Assembly: GCA_035610365.1 (NCBI GenBank)
Contig: CM069436.1
Coordinates: forward strand, 91,513,912-91,577,911
DNA length: 64,000 bases
Direction of reading: 5' to 3'
From: Aquatica leii
Lineage: Eukaryota > Arthropoda > Insecta > Coleoptera > Lampyridae
Part shown: one piece after another, positions 12,001-23,636 of the stretch
How positions within the stretch are numbered: position 1 is the stretch's first letter
Layout of the letters: every line of letters begins with the position of its first letter
The notes under the pieces: model-generated
Told to the model about the DNA's origin: nothing
What the model saw: the letters and a program-made list of their open reading frames with translations, nothing else
Databases searched by the model: none
Translations under genes and position numbers: made by a program

Positions 12001-13883
12001 CGTGAAGTGACATCAAAACTCACAAGAAGATCTTGGAGTTTAAGCTTCATAGATTTAAAACGTTGAATGAAATGATAAGAGTGGAACATGCGAAAAGAGG
12101 TTTTACCTATAATTTCGGAAAGAAAGAGCAAAAACTTGGCTAGCTGGTACGTAGGAGATTGGATAGTACTAACGATAGGTCTAAAAGGAGAAGCTGAGTG
12201 GGAAAGTCGACGTTTGTTTCAGGTAATAGCTTAGAAGATCTGATAATTTTTCTGACCTTGGGTTGAATCTTTGAAGTGGGATTTCGAGTTAAATGAGCGT
12301 ACGTATCCTCTGACAGAATAGAATATATTTTCTTAACGTAATCAGTTTGGTTCAAAATGACAGTAGGGTTGCTTTTTGTCGGCTGGAAGAACGATGATAT
12401 CGCGGTTCCTACGAAGACTTTTCAAAGCTAACGCTTATGTTGTATTCAAGAACTTTAGATGATTCAAGAATTTTGCAAGTTTGAATACGGATGGGATCTG
12501 AGATGTAGTAAGAGAAGATGTTTTATAGAAGATTTTCACTGCAAAACTACTTAAATAAGTTTGTCATGTGATTTTTATTCTTGTTGTAGTAGAACTAAAA
12601 TATGTCAAAGTTTCTGCTGTTTAAATGGCATTAGGTCCTTAGGTGGTTCGGTGTGCTGTTTCGTAGGTGGGAAGAGGCAATTTAATTGACAAGGTTTCGT
12701 ATAGTATTGTTGATGTGTTGTAGGTATCATCAGCGAGTATGGCTATGGTCGGAAATTGCGTTGCCATAATGGCCTAAATATTTGACGGTAGACGCATAAG
12801 GGTTTTGACGTAGTAAGTGTCTCGAAATGAGAAAGCTTGTGATCTTCTTGTGTTCCAACAACTGTTTAGTTTTCTGCTTTTTGAGATTTTTTTGTTTTGT
12901 TTTAAAACTTTTTCAGTAATTTTGGTTTTGTATTACCTAAGATTATCTGGATGTAAGATGATGTTTGCATCGTGTAGTGCCGGCGTGAATAATAATGACG
13001 AAGCTGCTCGGACTAGTTTTAGGAAGACCTGTCATATGGTACAATTGACTTTTTTCCAATCCAAACACAAGGCAATAGGATGGTGGTAAGCGTTCTCCAT
13101 GGTAGATTTGACATTTTAGTGTTGGTTATTTACATATAAAATAAAATTTTACAATAGAGAATGCTTCTATAAAAATGCAATTATACGAAATATAGAGACC
13201 AGAAGTAAATGTAACAGGAGCACTATTTTGCTAACGTAATAGAACTCATTGTTGATTTAGTGTAAAAATATATGACAGTCAAAATGATTAACAAAAATGA
13301 GTTTATGTCAACGTCAATTTTGTGTTATAACTTACCGAAATACAGTGCATAAAAAGGATACTATCAGGCCAGGTAGTTACTTGAATAAACACTGGTGAAA
13401 ACACATTTTCTAGCACACTCAAAATGGTTCCTTCAATATTTTCGTGAACAGTTCCAAACATAATTAAATCGTGAATGTTTTCCAATTCGAATCGTTGTTT
13501 TGGTTCTCTAATAAAAAACGTCAAATCCAAAACTGGTTCTGAGGGAAATGTCGTATTAACTGTTAAAACGTCTTTCTCAAAGTATATAATGATTATAGGT
13601 ATAGATAAATAAATTAAAAATTCTTTGATTTTATCTTCAGCTGCAGCTGTCCAATCGCTTTCTCTTAAATCGTAAAGCGTCGTCATGCATTTTATAACAG
13701 AAACTAAACTGTCTAAAACTTCTGGAGTATAATTAGCTTCCAAATCCTCTATGTCCGAATCGGGAGTTACAACAACAACAACTTTTTCTAAGAAATATTA
13801 ATTTAATCGTTTTCTGTTAGTAAAGTATATTAACTACCTTCACGATCCTCGTCAGAAAATAAGGAATCTTTTTCTTCATCCAT
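9030..13883 (-). CDS. Axonemal dynein heavy chain, N-terminal exons 1-7 (DNAH2-like)
   Basis: These are the first seven exons of a gene that continues to the left edge. It encodes a motor heavy chain of ciliary or sperm axonemes; these exons form the start of the tail (DHC_N1), which binds partner chains and the doublet microtubule. Exons on the minus strand: 13883-13838, 13797-13336, 10401-10123, 10070-9846, about 9795-9609, 9559-9302 and 9251-9030. The start is the ATG at 13883, followed by an acidic MDEEKDS leader. Phases agree at every junction except between exons 4 and 5, where one base appears to be missing. Introns are GT-AG. The 2.9-kb intron 2 holds a Penelope-like relic and the 3.9-kb intron 7 holds a non-LTR element. 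Dynein identity rests mainly on the downstream exons; the N-terminal tail is less conserved. Confidence 0.82.
10730..12560 (-). mobile_element. Penelope-like element relic in dynein intron 2
   Basis: The minus strand contains decayed reverse transcriptase pieces: NRDIIVLPADK near 12400, RPIVSTIQSPTYQLAKFL near 12170, and LLVSFDVTSRFTKVPI near 12030 (RT motif A). Downstream come fragments of the linker and of the terminal domain (ELSPLWFPV near 10970). The sequence from about 10830 to 11350 is closely homologous to 26840-27420, the better-preserved copy of the same family at 26.5-29.5 kb. Many indels and stops are present. Its orientation is the same as the host gene. The upstream limit near 12560 is approximate, since sequence further right could be an unrecognised N-terminal part. 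Confidence 0.8.
12561..13335. other. Rest of dynein intron 2
   Basis: No convincing gene. The open frame at 12817-13089 has no motif I recognise and may lie in the degraded 5' part of the adjacent Penelope-like relic. Confidence 0.3.
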
Positions 13884-14020
13884 TGTAGTTTATATCGACT
13901 CGAATATATTAAAACGTCTATTCATTGTTTGATCAATAAGTTTTGTTTTTATCTCTACCGTGTTGATCCGTTATTGTATTTGATAAAAACTGTCAGTTTC
14001 ACAACGCTGTCTTTTGTGCA
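13884..14020. promoter_or_regulatory. 137-bp divergent promoter interval between dynein and tetraspanin genes
   Basis: The dynein ATG (minus strand, 13883) and the tetraspanin ATG (plus strand, 14021) are only 137 bases apart. Both transcription start regions and 5' UTRs must fit in this interval or overlap it. No clear TATA box is placed for either gene. Tight head-to-head spacing suggests shared control; this is inference from position only. Confidence 0.6.
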
Positions 14021-14643
14021 ATGGCAATTGGAGTTATTGGACTAACTCGTAGAGGAAGATACATATGTGCAATGGTTTTTCTTACTTTAATCACAATTCA
14101 AGCTTTATTAGGGCTGGCCATAATAATTTGGGCGATTTATATCTGTCGAGTGATTTCGCCAAATTTATTTTCAGAGCAAGTGGAAGTGTGTTTTTTATTT
14201 ACCGTTATGGGCATTTTTGGATCGCACGTATTATTTCATGGCTTAGCCGGAATTAAAATTTGCCATAAATGCTATAAACAATCTCAAAAGTCTGTAAGTC
14301 GTTACTGTTAGTTTCGTAATTAAATAAGTAACCAAAAAATTGAATTTAGGAAAAGCACCAGAAACGCACTTTTTGTTTGGACTTTAATCGGATACAATAT
14401 TTTAACGGATATTTATTTGCTGGCAACTAATATAAATACCATTTTTAAACATATTGAAAACGCTTTGAAACGTTCTTTGGAAAATGGAATGCAGTCCTAT
14501 TTGAAAGATCCTTATTGGAAACGTACCATTGATTATATACAATCAAATTTTTATTGCTGCGGTTTAACTGATTATAAAACTTGGTATAAGATTATATGGT
14601 TAGATGAAAATCAATTGAAAATGGACAATCCGTTAGTGCAAGA
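14021..14643 (+). CDS. Peripherin/rds-like tetraspanin, exons 1-2
   Basis: A four-pass membrane scaffold protein. Exon 1 (14021-14293) encodes MAIGVIGLTRRGRY, then TM1 (CAMVFLTLITIQALLGLAII) and TM2 (VCFLFTVMGIFGSHVLFHGL). Exon 2 (14350-14643) encodes TM3 (ALFVWTLIGYNILTDIYLL) and the first part of the large extracellular loop with the family CCG motif (FYCCGLTDYKTWYKIIWL). The CCG-x4-W-x3-W spacing matches the peripherin-2/ROM1 branch. Exon 1 ends in phase 0, but exon 2 is open one base off, so one extra base appears in the A run right after the acceptor at 14350. The remaining exons lie at 22527-23241, beyond an intron filled by retrotransposons. Confidence 0.85.
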
Positions 14644-15464
14644 GTAAGCTTTTTTAATCATGCTATATTATCATGGATAAACTTTTGGGATATATACCTA
14701 CGTAATCGCTATCGCAAAAACTAAATTTTGGGGGGGCAGGTTTTTACACAAACTTGAGTAAAAATTCAAATACAATTTTTAACAAATTTTTACTTATTGC
14801 ATAAAATTCATTTTTCTATTTTCTTTAATTGTAGTATTAAGAATATTTTCTAAAATCTCTAAAATGTTTCTAAACTTCTACATGACATTAATACGAGGCA
14901 TGATCGAAAATTATGCTGCTATCGTGTTTTACAAACATTGAAAAATACAAAAAACTGTAGGTACTTTAGACAGAATTAACATTTTATGGGCCAAGTTCTC
15001 AGTAAACATAGAAAACTGTTGGATAGACGTATTAAGATGGTAATAGTGACAACGGTAGTTAACGCATCAGACTACGGCAAACCATCTCGTAGCTGCACTC
15101 AAAAGAGGAAAAGGGAAGTTGCTTTTTGGCAAGTTGGGCAGTGACCATAGACTGGATGAACAAAATACTGCTACCGTTCTAAATAACAGCGCAAGAAATG
15201 ACGACTTAAAAAAACTAAATAAACAAAAGTGAACCGGATTTGCGTTTACGTAGGACCTATGACTTAACACTTTTGTTTTGGCACGTTTAGACTAGTTTCT
15301 TAAAAGCTGCTCGGACAGGTCAATTATTGATTTTTGGGGGACAACTTTTGATGTCAAACTTGACATTGGCACATCAACCCCCTAGCTCTAGCAACCCTTA
15401 ACTCAAGAATTTAAATAAGGAAAGGGGGTAGAGCAACCCCTCATTTAAAGCTTCTTTTAATTCT
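14644..15464. other. Left part of tetraspanin intron 2
   Basis: Intron sequence before the Gypsy element. I recognise no protein. Around 15350-15450 is a C/G-run segment containing two copies of a CAACCCCnnC-like word, probably degraded repeat. Confidence 0.35.
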
Positions 15465-15998
15465 CTTAGTGTTCGAATCAAGTTTAGCAAGAAGAAAAAT
15501 TCGGTGTCGGTCTAAATAAATGAAGTGCACGTGCTAGTGAAAAATAAATACGACGTGGAAGTGTACGTGTTGTTAACACAAACAAATACCGTTTTAGATT
15601 TATTTAGTTACGTTTTATAACAATTAGTTCTAATCGTGAAAATACTTCGTTTGCAAAAAAATTAGTTTAAAAATTTGTTAGATTGGTGATACCGGTGGGC
15701 GGTAATCGAAACCCGTTGATAAAACGTCGATATCGTGTAAATAAACATCTAATTATTTGCGATTCGCGTGTGTTTGTGTATAGAGTGTAATTATAACTGT
15801 TTCAATTCGTTAAACTTATGTATTTAATTTAATAATTAAGAATCGGTCGTTATTAAAATTTAGTGCTAAATAGTAAAATAATACTAAGTGAAAGAACAAT
15901 GGCGACAAAAAAAACTTTCTGTTTCTAAATGTCGCGGATTTCTAAAGAACTAAAAATACGTGATTTCGAAATAAATTGTGTTATGACTTCTCAAAAAT

Positions 15999-17430
15999 TT
16001 GGAAGAGAACAGATTAGACGTTGATTCGTATTTGTTTCAAATTCCCGCAAAAATGGATTTTGGTAGTCTTATTAGAAAAATTGACGAAAATAATAGAAAA
16101 GTAAAAGAAAAGGTTAGGAAGTTTAGAGAAGAAATACAAGCACGTATTGGAAATAGAATGAAAACTACAAGTTGGTGTTGAAAACCAGATTAAGGCTGTT
16201 CACGAAGAAGCGCAAGCACGTATTTTAAATTTAAGAGAAGAAGTGTGCAATAAAATTGAAAACGAATTAGGCGAAAGAATGAAGCTGCTTTAAGAGTCAC
16301 TAATTAAACATCGAAAAGAGATCACCCGCAAGTTTAAAGTTATACCTCCAAATTTTAATGGAAATATTTCGTGGTCAAGATATTACTAGCAGTTTGAAAC
16401 CGCAGCTACAGCTAATGGTTGGAGCAACTAGCAGAAAGCGAAGTCCCTAATAGTGGCCTTACGTGGAGAAGCGCTTCGAATTTTGTAGACTGCTCCTGGT
16501 TACTTTCAACGAAATTACGAATTGTTCATTTCATGTTTAGAAAGGATATATGGAGAAACTCATCTGCAACAAGTGTATCGAGTTAAAATAAAAAAATCGC
16601 ATTCAGAAAACTGCAGAGAACCTTCAAGAGTTCGGAGCTGACATCGCTAGATTGACACGGCTTGCGTATCCTACGGCGCCAGATAGTTTTCTGGAACAAT
16701 TGGCTATACAAGTTTTTGTAGGCGGACTTAAAGACAGCAAAACGCAGCAAACTCTACGGTTAGATCAACCTAAGCCATTGGATGACGTTTTAACTCACGT
16801 CGTAGAGTTTGAAGCAGCGAAACAGACGTCGCACTGAGGCAGCAATGAGGTCCGTTGTGCTGCAGAAGTACCCGCGCAAACGCAAGAAAGCGTCGAGGAA
16901 ATAGCTCGACGAATGCTTTGGGAAAGGGTAGTGGCGACTTTGATCTGCGGTGAAATAGGTCACATACGACGACACCGTACTAAGCCTAAGAGAGGACAAG
17001 AAGAGCATTCAAAACAAGTTGCGTCGAGTTCTAGTCATGCACCGGAAATTACCATTCAATTGGCAAGATCTGGTTGACACGGAAGCGACGAAGACCATCA
17101 TTCGTCCTAATATATTACTGGAAAATGAGAAAATATTACCAGTTACAGTACGATTTTTTACGGCGACAGGCAAAGAAACACGTACTCACGGACAAGTAAA
17201 AGTAATCAATGGTTTGAGAAATAGCGTACTCAATCATCAAGTACTGGTAGCCGACATCACAAAAATAGTTATGCTAAGAATGGACGTTATAAAGAAATTT
17301 GGGTTCCGCCTGTATAAGAAGAAAAGCGTTTTGAAGATTGGCGTTGAAGAAATTCCTTTCTTATTCGTCAGAGAAGGCAATCGTGCGAGTCTTATTGAGT
17401 GTAGACATGATTCTCCTTGGAAGGACTGAA
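15999..17430 (+). pseudogene. Gypsy gag-protease remnant
   Basis: Broken frames encode a coiled-coil-like start (15999-16181), then a capsid-like region with PPNFNGNISW near 16350 and FLEQLAIQVFVGGL near 16690. One cysteine-knuckle remnant (CGEIGHIRRH) follows near 16940. The block at 17019-17429 resembles a retropepsin: LVDTEATKTII near 17070 stands where the active-site motif D-T-G is expected, so the glycine is replaced by glutamate. The frame breaks at least four times. It is not expected to make functional protein. Confidence 0.7.
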
Positions 17431-18810
17431 AGTGTGGTGATGACACGCCTGGATGGAAATCTTCGGGAAGACTACATTTGCGCTATTGAACCAATGGAGC
17501 GCGACTTGGTTAAAAATAGATGGCAGAAAATTAGTACGAGTGAAAAACACGATGCCAGTAACGATCTTGAAAATCAACTCAGATTCAGTAACGAAAAAGA
17601 AAACCGTGGTAGGCCAGTGTAGGTACGACAGTATCTCAAATTGTGAGATGCGTGAATTCTTATATAGCTACGTCGCCGAGAAAGTACCCACAACATGTAA
17701 TGGACATTCTTACCCCCAAGGGCCAAAAACTCAGCCAGACTAGTTGGCTAAAGTTAAGGCATTGATCCAGCAGTGTCAAGGTGTATTTGCGCTGGAGAGT
17801 AGTTCCAAAGGAAGAACTGACGTGGTAAACCACAAAATTAATACAGGAAACGCTCGGCCGATTCACGCCAACTTCCTTTCGCAAAAACCGAAGAAGTCGA
17901 ACAAAAAATTACTGATTTGGAGAGATACGGTGTGATTGAACGTTCAAATAGTCCATTATAGACAATTTATACCTGATTTGCCAATACTGCCAAACCTTCA
18001 ACGAAAGAGCACAATTTAGATGGAATGAAGACTGCAAACGCTTTCTATCAACTAAAACAGTTCCTCGTCGCTTTGCCGATTTTAAGTTATCCAAGAGAAA
18101 CTGGATGCAAGTAATCTGGCTATAGGTGCAGTTCTTTCACAGATGCAAGATGGACAAGAAAAAGTTATCGCGTGTTAGCAGAAATTTTTTATTAAGCTTT
18201 AATATCGCTATTGCAGTTTCGTAATCCGGAAAAACAAGTGGCAACATGGATCTAGCACCTGGAAGAGTATGACTTAAAGAAAAGATCGATTGTCTCCGAA
18301 GAACTGCTCTGGTTAATGACAAGTGGGAACCTGAGCAGGTGCGTCGCGAACGAGAAAACGATCCCAAAATAAAATTAATCCTGAACTGGAAAGCAAATAG
18401 CCGACAACCAACCTGGGAAGAAGTGAGTGCTTTGGACAGAAACATCATAGCGTACTGAGCACAGTGCGATCCCTAGAGAGTGTCGAGGGCACAGAAAATA
18501 GACTTCAGCTGGTAATGCCAAAGAGCCGAGTGTCATAGGCGTTGCAGCATCTGCACGATGGTACATCAGGAAGACACTGGCGTGAAGAAGACAGTAAGGC
18601 AAGTTTGAGAAAGATTCTATTGGGTGAACTGCAAAGAGTACGTCATGCAATGGTGTCGTAAGTGCAAGGTCTGCGCGTCAAGAAATGGTCCAGCAAAAAA
18701 GCGCAAAGCAACAATGAAACAGTATAACGTGGGAAGCCCTTTAAAGAGAGTAGCGATTGATATCGCAGGGCCATTCCCATAATCGGATTCGGAGAATAAA
18801 TATAATGTGA

Positions 18811-20030
18811 CATAAAAAAATGCAACACCAAGAAGGCGTTAGAATTTTTGAACTAAGCTTGGCAGAATGTTTTAACCAGTCAAAGGCAGTAATCGATTAA
18901 AATTTCATTTAAAATAATCCAGTAGCCATAGAAAATTTGACGTTTTACTTGTTTTTGCAATCGAAATTATTTGTTGAGAGATTAAATCGATTTCGGTTGC
19001 AATATTTTTGTTTTTGTGTTTTTCTTTGCATTTTGAGGCTGCGATTATGCCTAGAGTTCGGCAACGTCAAAATTATCGACAACTGAGTGAATTCGACAGA
19101 GGACGCATTATTGGCTTACGTGAAGGTGGTTCTTCATTCCGAGAAATTGCTAACCGTCTTATCCGTAACCAAACCTTTGTAGTACGGTGTTATTAAGTAT
19201 GCTTTAGAGAAGATTAAGAACGTCGTAGACGAGCGAGTGGACGGCCAAGACAGACAAATTTAGTTCAGGACTGCCATCTTCGATTAATGGAATTAATAGA
19301 CCGATTCTGTAATATAAGATCAAAAGCCGATCAATGGTCCTGTAACCCTTCGCACAGTTTACCTTCGAATTAGAGCTTTCGGTTAGCAGTCCTATCGACC
19401 ACATCTTGTGCTTCTGCTAACGGTTCGTCATTGACAGCAACGTTTGGAGTGGTGTATTTTGTGACTGGATTAGGACGTGAAATGGCATAGGTTGGTCTTC
19501 AGTGACAAAACCCGATTCCGATTGCAAATGCACGATGGTCGCATGATGGTCAGACGTAGATGTGGAGAACGTCGAAATGTACAATTTTCTGTTGAGTGGC
19601 ATGTTTATGGAAGCAGATCGCAGTTGGTATTCATCTGAGGCAATATGAATGTCCATCGATATGTTGATGAGAACCACTTATCCTTCCATTCCTCCAGGAG
19701 CTAGGGGACCCTATTTTCTAACAGAATAATGCCCGTCTCTTCATTGCAAGACATTCTATAGAGCGCTTCGAAGTGGTTAACATCAATATCTTGTCGTGAC
19801 TACCCAGATCTCCCGACTTCGCCTATCGAACATGATGGGTAGAAGACTCAGCAGTTAGTCAATCCTCCACAGACACTAAAAGCTCTCCAGCATGAATTAC
19901 AGATTGCCTGGGATGCAATATCTCAGGAATAAATCGACCACCATACCAAAAAGGGTGCGGGACTGAAACTAATAGGGGTGGTCCAACACATTATTAATAA
20001 AAAATGCTTTCATCTTTTGTTTAATTAAGC
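18811..20030 (+). mobile_element. Tc1-family transposon copy nested in the Gypsy integrase
   Basis: The left end near 18811 begins with CATAAAAAAATGCAACACC, typical of insect Tc1 ends. The transposase starts at 19038 (MPRVRQRQNYRQLSEF, GRIIGLREGGSSFREIANRL), the helix-turn-helix N-terminus. Later fragments in changing frames include MHDGR near 19530, LPFLQELGDPIF near 19690, QNNARLFIARHSIERFE near 19730 and PRSPD near 19805, which place the DDE core. Stops and frameshifts abound. The insertion splits the integrase between a NKYN-like stretch and TVADVLVKEFFRRFGVP. The right end is approximate. Confidence 0.75.
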
Positions 20031-20169
20031 AGTTACAGTAGCAGACGTTTTAGTAAAAGAGTTTTTCCGCCGGTTTGGAGTCCCGTTGGAATTACAATCC
20101 GACCAAGGCCGCAGCTTTAAGTCTGCGTTGTTTCAAGCAGTTTTCCAACTGTTGAGAATTAAAAAAATT

Positions 20170-20735
20170 GGTTAAATAAAGTTAAATTAGATAAATTTTA
20201 AACAAAAGGATTTTATTATCATAGACATGAATACAAATTTTTGTAAATCAATTAACTAATTTTTGTAGATTCAATTTCATATTTCAGTTACCATAAGCCA
20301 TTAATTACAATAAGAAACTGAGGTTAACCTTAAATATTTTAAATTTAAAATTAGATAAATTTTAAACAAAAGGATTTTATTATAATAGACATGAATACAA
20401 ATAATACAATTATTTCACTTTAACTTTTTGCTACTAAAATTATTACAGCATTTCATTAATTGAAATAGAATTATTAATATCATTGTCATCGTTCAAACAG
20501 AAACTGAGGTTAACCTTAAATATATTAAATTTAAAATGTCATCGTTCAATTAGAAACTGATGTTAACCTTAAATATATTAAATTTAAAATGTCATCGTTC
20601 AATCAGAAACTGAGGTTAACCTTAAATATTTTAAATTTAAAAAATGTGACGATAAAAAATGTGACGATAAAAAATGTGACGCGTAACCAAAAAAAAAATG
20701 TGACGCGTAAGCGAAAAAGAAGTTTCACTTCAAAA
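20170..20735. repeat. AT-rich minisatellite insertion inside the Gypsy integrase
   Basis: A unit of about 52 bases beginning AGAAACTGAGGTTAACCTTA is repeated at about 20315 (partial), 20500, 20550 and 20600. A second direct repeat of about 58 bases (AGATAAATTTTAAACAAAAG...) occurs at 20188 and 20345. The 3' end is a run of short AAAATGTGACG units at 20640-20710. It interrupts integrase coding text that resumes at ATPFHSQSDGIVERMNQT. Confidence 0.75.
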
Positions 20736-22120
20736 ATTAGAGCGACGCCTTTCCATTCTCAATCTGATGGCATCGTTGAACGGATGAATCAAACAATGGG
20801 AAAGTACCTAGCCAAATTAGTGTTTGAACAACAAAGAGATTGGAATCAGTACTTGCACCTTTTCCTAATGGCATACTGATCATCAGATCACGAAAGCACA
20901 ATACCGGAAATAGAAGTTGCTGGAGAAGCTAGAGTTGATAAAGAAAAGGAAGTACATGAGGCGGTGCGTAAAAATATACAAATGGCCAGCGACAGAATGA
21001 TCAGATATGACGTCAAGTCACAAAACGATGGGTTTCAACCGGGCAACTAGGTGTGGTTGTATAATACTCAAAAAAGACGTGGTGCAGAGGTGACCGTCTA
21101 GTCCTGTTTGCTGGCGATAACAACGTTACGTAAAACCAGGTCCGGCATAGTGTTAAAAGTACGTGATGACCGACAATTCGTTTTCTGGTCACCAAGAAGT
21201 ATTTACGGACAAAGTTGTTATACGAGCATCCGTGGCGATCATTATAGAATCTCAAGAGAGAAACGGAGTTCCGCAATATAAAGAAATTGGCGTACCCAAG
21301 CTTGGTTGTGGCTTAGATTGACTGAATTGGAGGACAGTTTGAAAAATGTTGGAAGTAGTCTTCCGAGGAGTAGACATTCAAATGTTGGTCTGCAGTTACC
21401 ATCCAAGTAGAACATCGGGTCAAAAAAAGTCTGATGACTGTTACTTTTATGCTCAAGAAAGTTGCCGAAATGGACAGAGGTACCGCTATCACCACGACTC
21501 TTTTTATCGGTGCTGTATTCGGTTTACTGTTCGGGGACTTAAGTCTTAAGAAGCGTTTCCGAAGTATTTAGAAACTTCAGAACGTTGATCGAAAAGAATG
21601 TAATAATCTGAATTCCGATAACGAAGGAATATAAAAGATATTCGGAGAAAACTGGAGTTAGTTGTCAAATCGAGTTTAGTGAGAAGAAGAATTCGGTGTC
21701 GGTTTAAATAAATAAACTGCACGTGTTAGTGAAAAATAAATACGGCGTGGAATTGTACGTGTTCACCTAATTTGTAAAGAACTTGTCACGTGTTATGCGC
21801 AGTACACGAAATTGACACGACGAAGCCATTCTTATAAATATAATACAATAAGTAGCGTTCTGATACGCCGTCTTTATAAGTCGCTTAGAAAAGCTCCGCC
21901 CACAGGTCCTTTACAAATACGCAAACACTAACATATACATATACCGGTTTAGATAAACAGAAGTTATTCGCGGACATTATTTTTCGAGTGATAGTAATAT
22001 ATAAGTTAGTGTAAGTTGTTTTTCTTAAATATCATTAGATTTAATTACATAGTTACGTTTATAAAAATTAGTTCTAATGGTGTAAATACTTCGTTTGCAA
22101 ATAAACTAGTTTCAAAATTC

Positions 22121-22526
22121 GTTGCAATACTTATTTTTACACGAGAGAGAAATACTTAAGCCAGCACACAAATATACTCAAAAATAAACAAAAAAAATCA
22201 AATAGAAAAAGTTAACCAATTGCTATTAGCTTCATTTTAAAATTAAAGATAAGTACTAAATATCCTGTAAATTTCTAATGTTGGTCTCTTATCAAACACA
22301 TTCAAATTGTAGCTTGAAATACGCACATTCTTAAAATTTCAAGCAAAGATAACTAGTTGATTGAATAACTTTTATATTAAACAGCGCAGACACAGGTCAA
22401 CTAAAAATTTAAAAAATCATTAAAATTTTTTATCTTCAAATTGAGGTAATAAATTAATTATAAGAGAAATTTACAGATTTATTGTTTCTTTGACGATAGC
22501 GGATAGGTAATAAAATATCATTTAAG
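22121..22526. other. Right part of tetraspanin intron 2
   Basis: AT-rich intron between the 3' LTR and the acceptor of exon 3 (TTTAAG before 22527). No feature recognised. Confidence 0.4.
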
Positions 22527-23241
22527 GTTGAGGTTATCGGAAACTAAACCTCAATTCCCGGTCATACCATGGAGCTGCTGTAATATAGAATACCCGCTTC
22601 AATGCTTCCACGATCCTTTTCAACAACCAGAGTCGTCGTATCTATGGAAGGAAGAACCGTTGCTAATTGAGCAGTCCATATACAACACTGGTTGTTTATC
22701 AATTTTAACTCGCCCCGTTGAGAAAGCTTCAAAAGCGTTTATCCTTATTACGAGTTGTCTTTTTATTCTTATGGTATTGACGATATGATGACATATTATT
22801 TATAACTTACCTAAACCATTTTTAGATTTGTTCAATTTGTACTGTTAGAATGCTTTTTACGTCCTGCCGAAACAATATAATACTACAACATGAATCTGGA
22901 ATAGCGCCTGGTTGGATTTTTGGAAGAGGCGATTGCGGATGGGCTTATGGTCCACCGTTAGATCAAATAATGACCGTATGCATATAAAAACTTTTTGCAA
23001 AAATATAATAACTGTACCGTAGGGGATACTTTCAAAAAAAGTTTCGCCTTTGAACGATCAAACTAAATCTCCTAAATCTCCTAAATCTTCTAAATCTGTT
23101 AAAATAAAAGATCATCGAAAACGGTCAAAAATTAGAACCGAAAAAAGAAAGTCGTCAGTTTCTAAAAAACAGGCAGAAAAGTATAAAAGCGACGAAGAAC
23201 CGGTTTCCAGCGGAGAAGAAAAAGCGTTGATGTTGCAGTAA
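22527..23241 (+). CDS. Peripherin/rds-like tetraspanin, exons 3-5
   Basis: Continuation of the gene begun at 14021. Exon 3 (22527-22773) holds the second half of the large loop, with PWSCCN (the PxSCC signature) and NTGCL, then TM4 (AFILITSCLFILM). Exon 4 (22826-22975) encodes the post-TM4 tail, including GWIFGRGDCGWAYGPP. Exon 5 (23023-23241) encodes a hydrophilic tail with SPKSPKSSKS, many Lys/Arg residues and an acidic end, and stops at 23239-23241. All three junction phases agree with a phase-2 donor at 14643. The predicted protein is about 393 residues, slightly longer than vertebrate peripherin-2. Function in insects is not established here; membrane curvature or scaffolding is the family role. 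Confidence 0.85.
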
Positions 23242-23636
23242 TAGGCGACATTTAAAACATTTACATTTTTTATTCTAAAATATTGAATAGCTTTGAAATA
23301 GACGTATACAATGTACCATTTTTATGATTAAAATCATTGTAAAACCCTTAATATATTTGTTTTTAATTCGGTCGGTTTATGTATTTACATGTTTACAATA
23401 CTCATTTTATCTCTCTTCCTCTAGTTGTAGATTCAACATACCGTTTTAGACAAAACTGTATCTTCCAATTCGTAATTTTTCTTTTCAATTAGAAGACTGC
23501 TAAAAAAAATTAAAAAAAGTTATTATTAAATGTTGAAAATTTAACGTCAAAAACAGAGAACGAAAAGAAGATTGCAATTACCTTTTTTTCGAGCGTTAAT
23601 CAAAACTTATTTAAATTAATTAAACAGTGAATTTGA

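Larger units (their letters stand above)
15465..22120 (+). mobile_element. Decayed Gypsy-type LTR retrotransposon in tetraspanin intron 2
   Basis: The 5' LTR (about 15465-15690) and 3' LTR (about 21545-22120) share an AATTCGGTGTCGGT block, a GTGAAAAATAAATACG block and an AATTAGTTCTAAT block. The 5' copy lacks about 300 bases present in the 3' copy. The interior keeps gag-like text from 15999, a zinc-knuckle remnant near 16940, a protease-like stretch near 17070, RT/RNaseH scraps at 17.9-18.4 kb and integrase pieces at 18.5-18.8, 20.04-20.16 and 20.73-21.1 kb. Stops and indels occur throughout, so it is inactive. It is the same strand as the host gene. A Tc1 copy and a minisatellite interrupt the integrase. 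Confidence 0.85.

Noticed and set aside
1-13883. Outer-arm dynein chain (DNAH5/8/9 type)
   Set aside because: Linker text such as LSTMKSTRF and IIFGGEDIKKQLP fits the 1-beta (DNAH2) type better from memory, though a phylogeny was not run.
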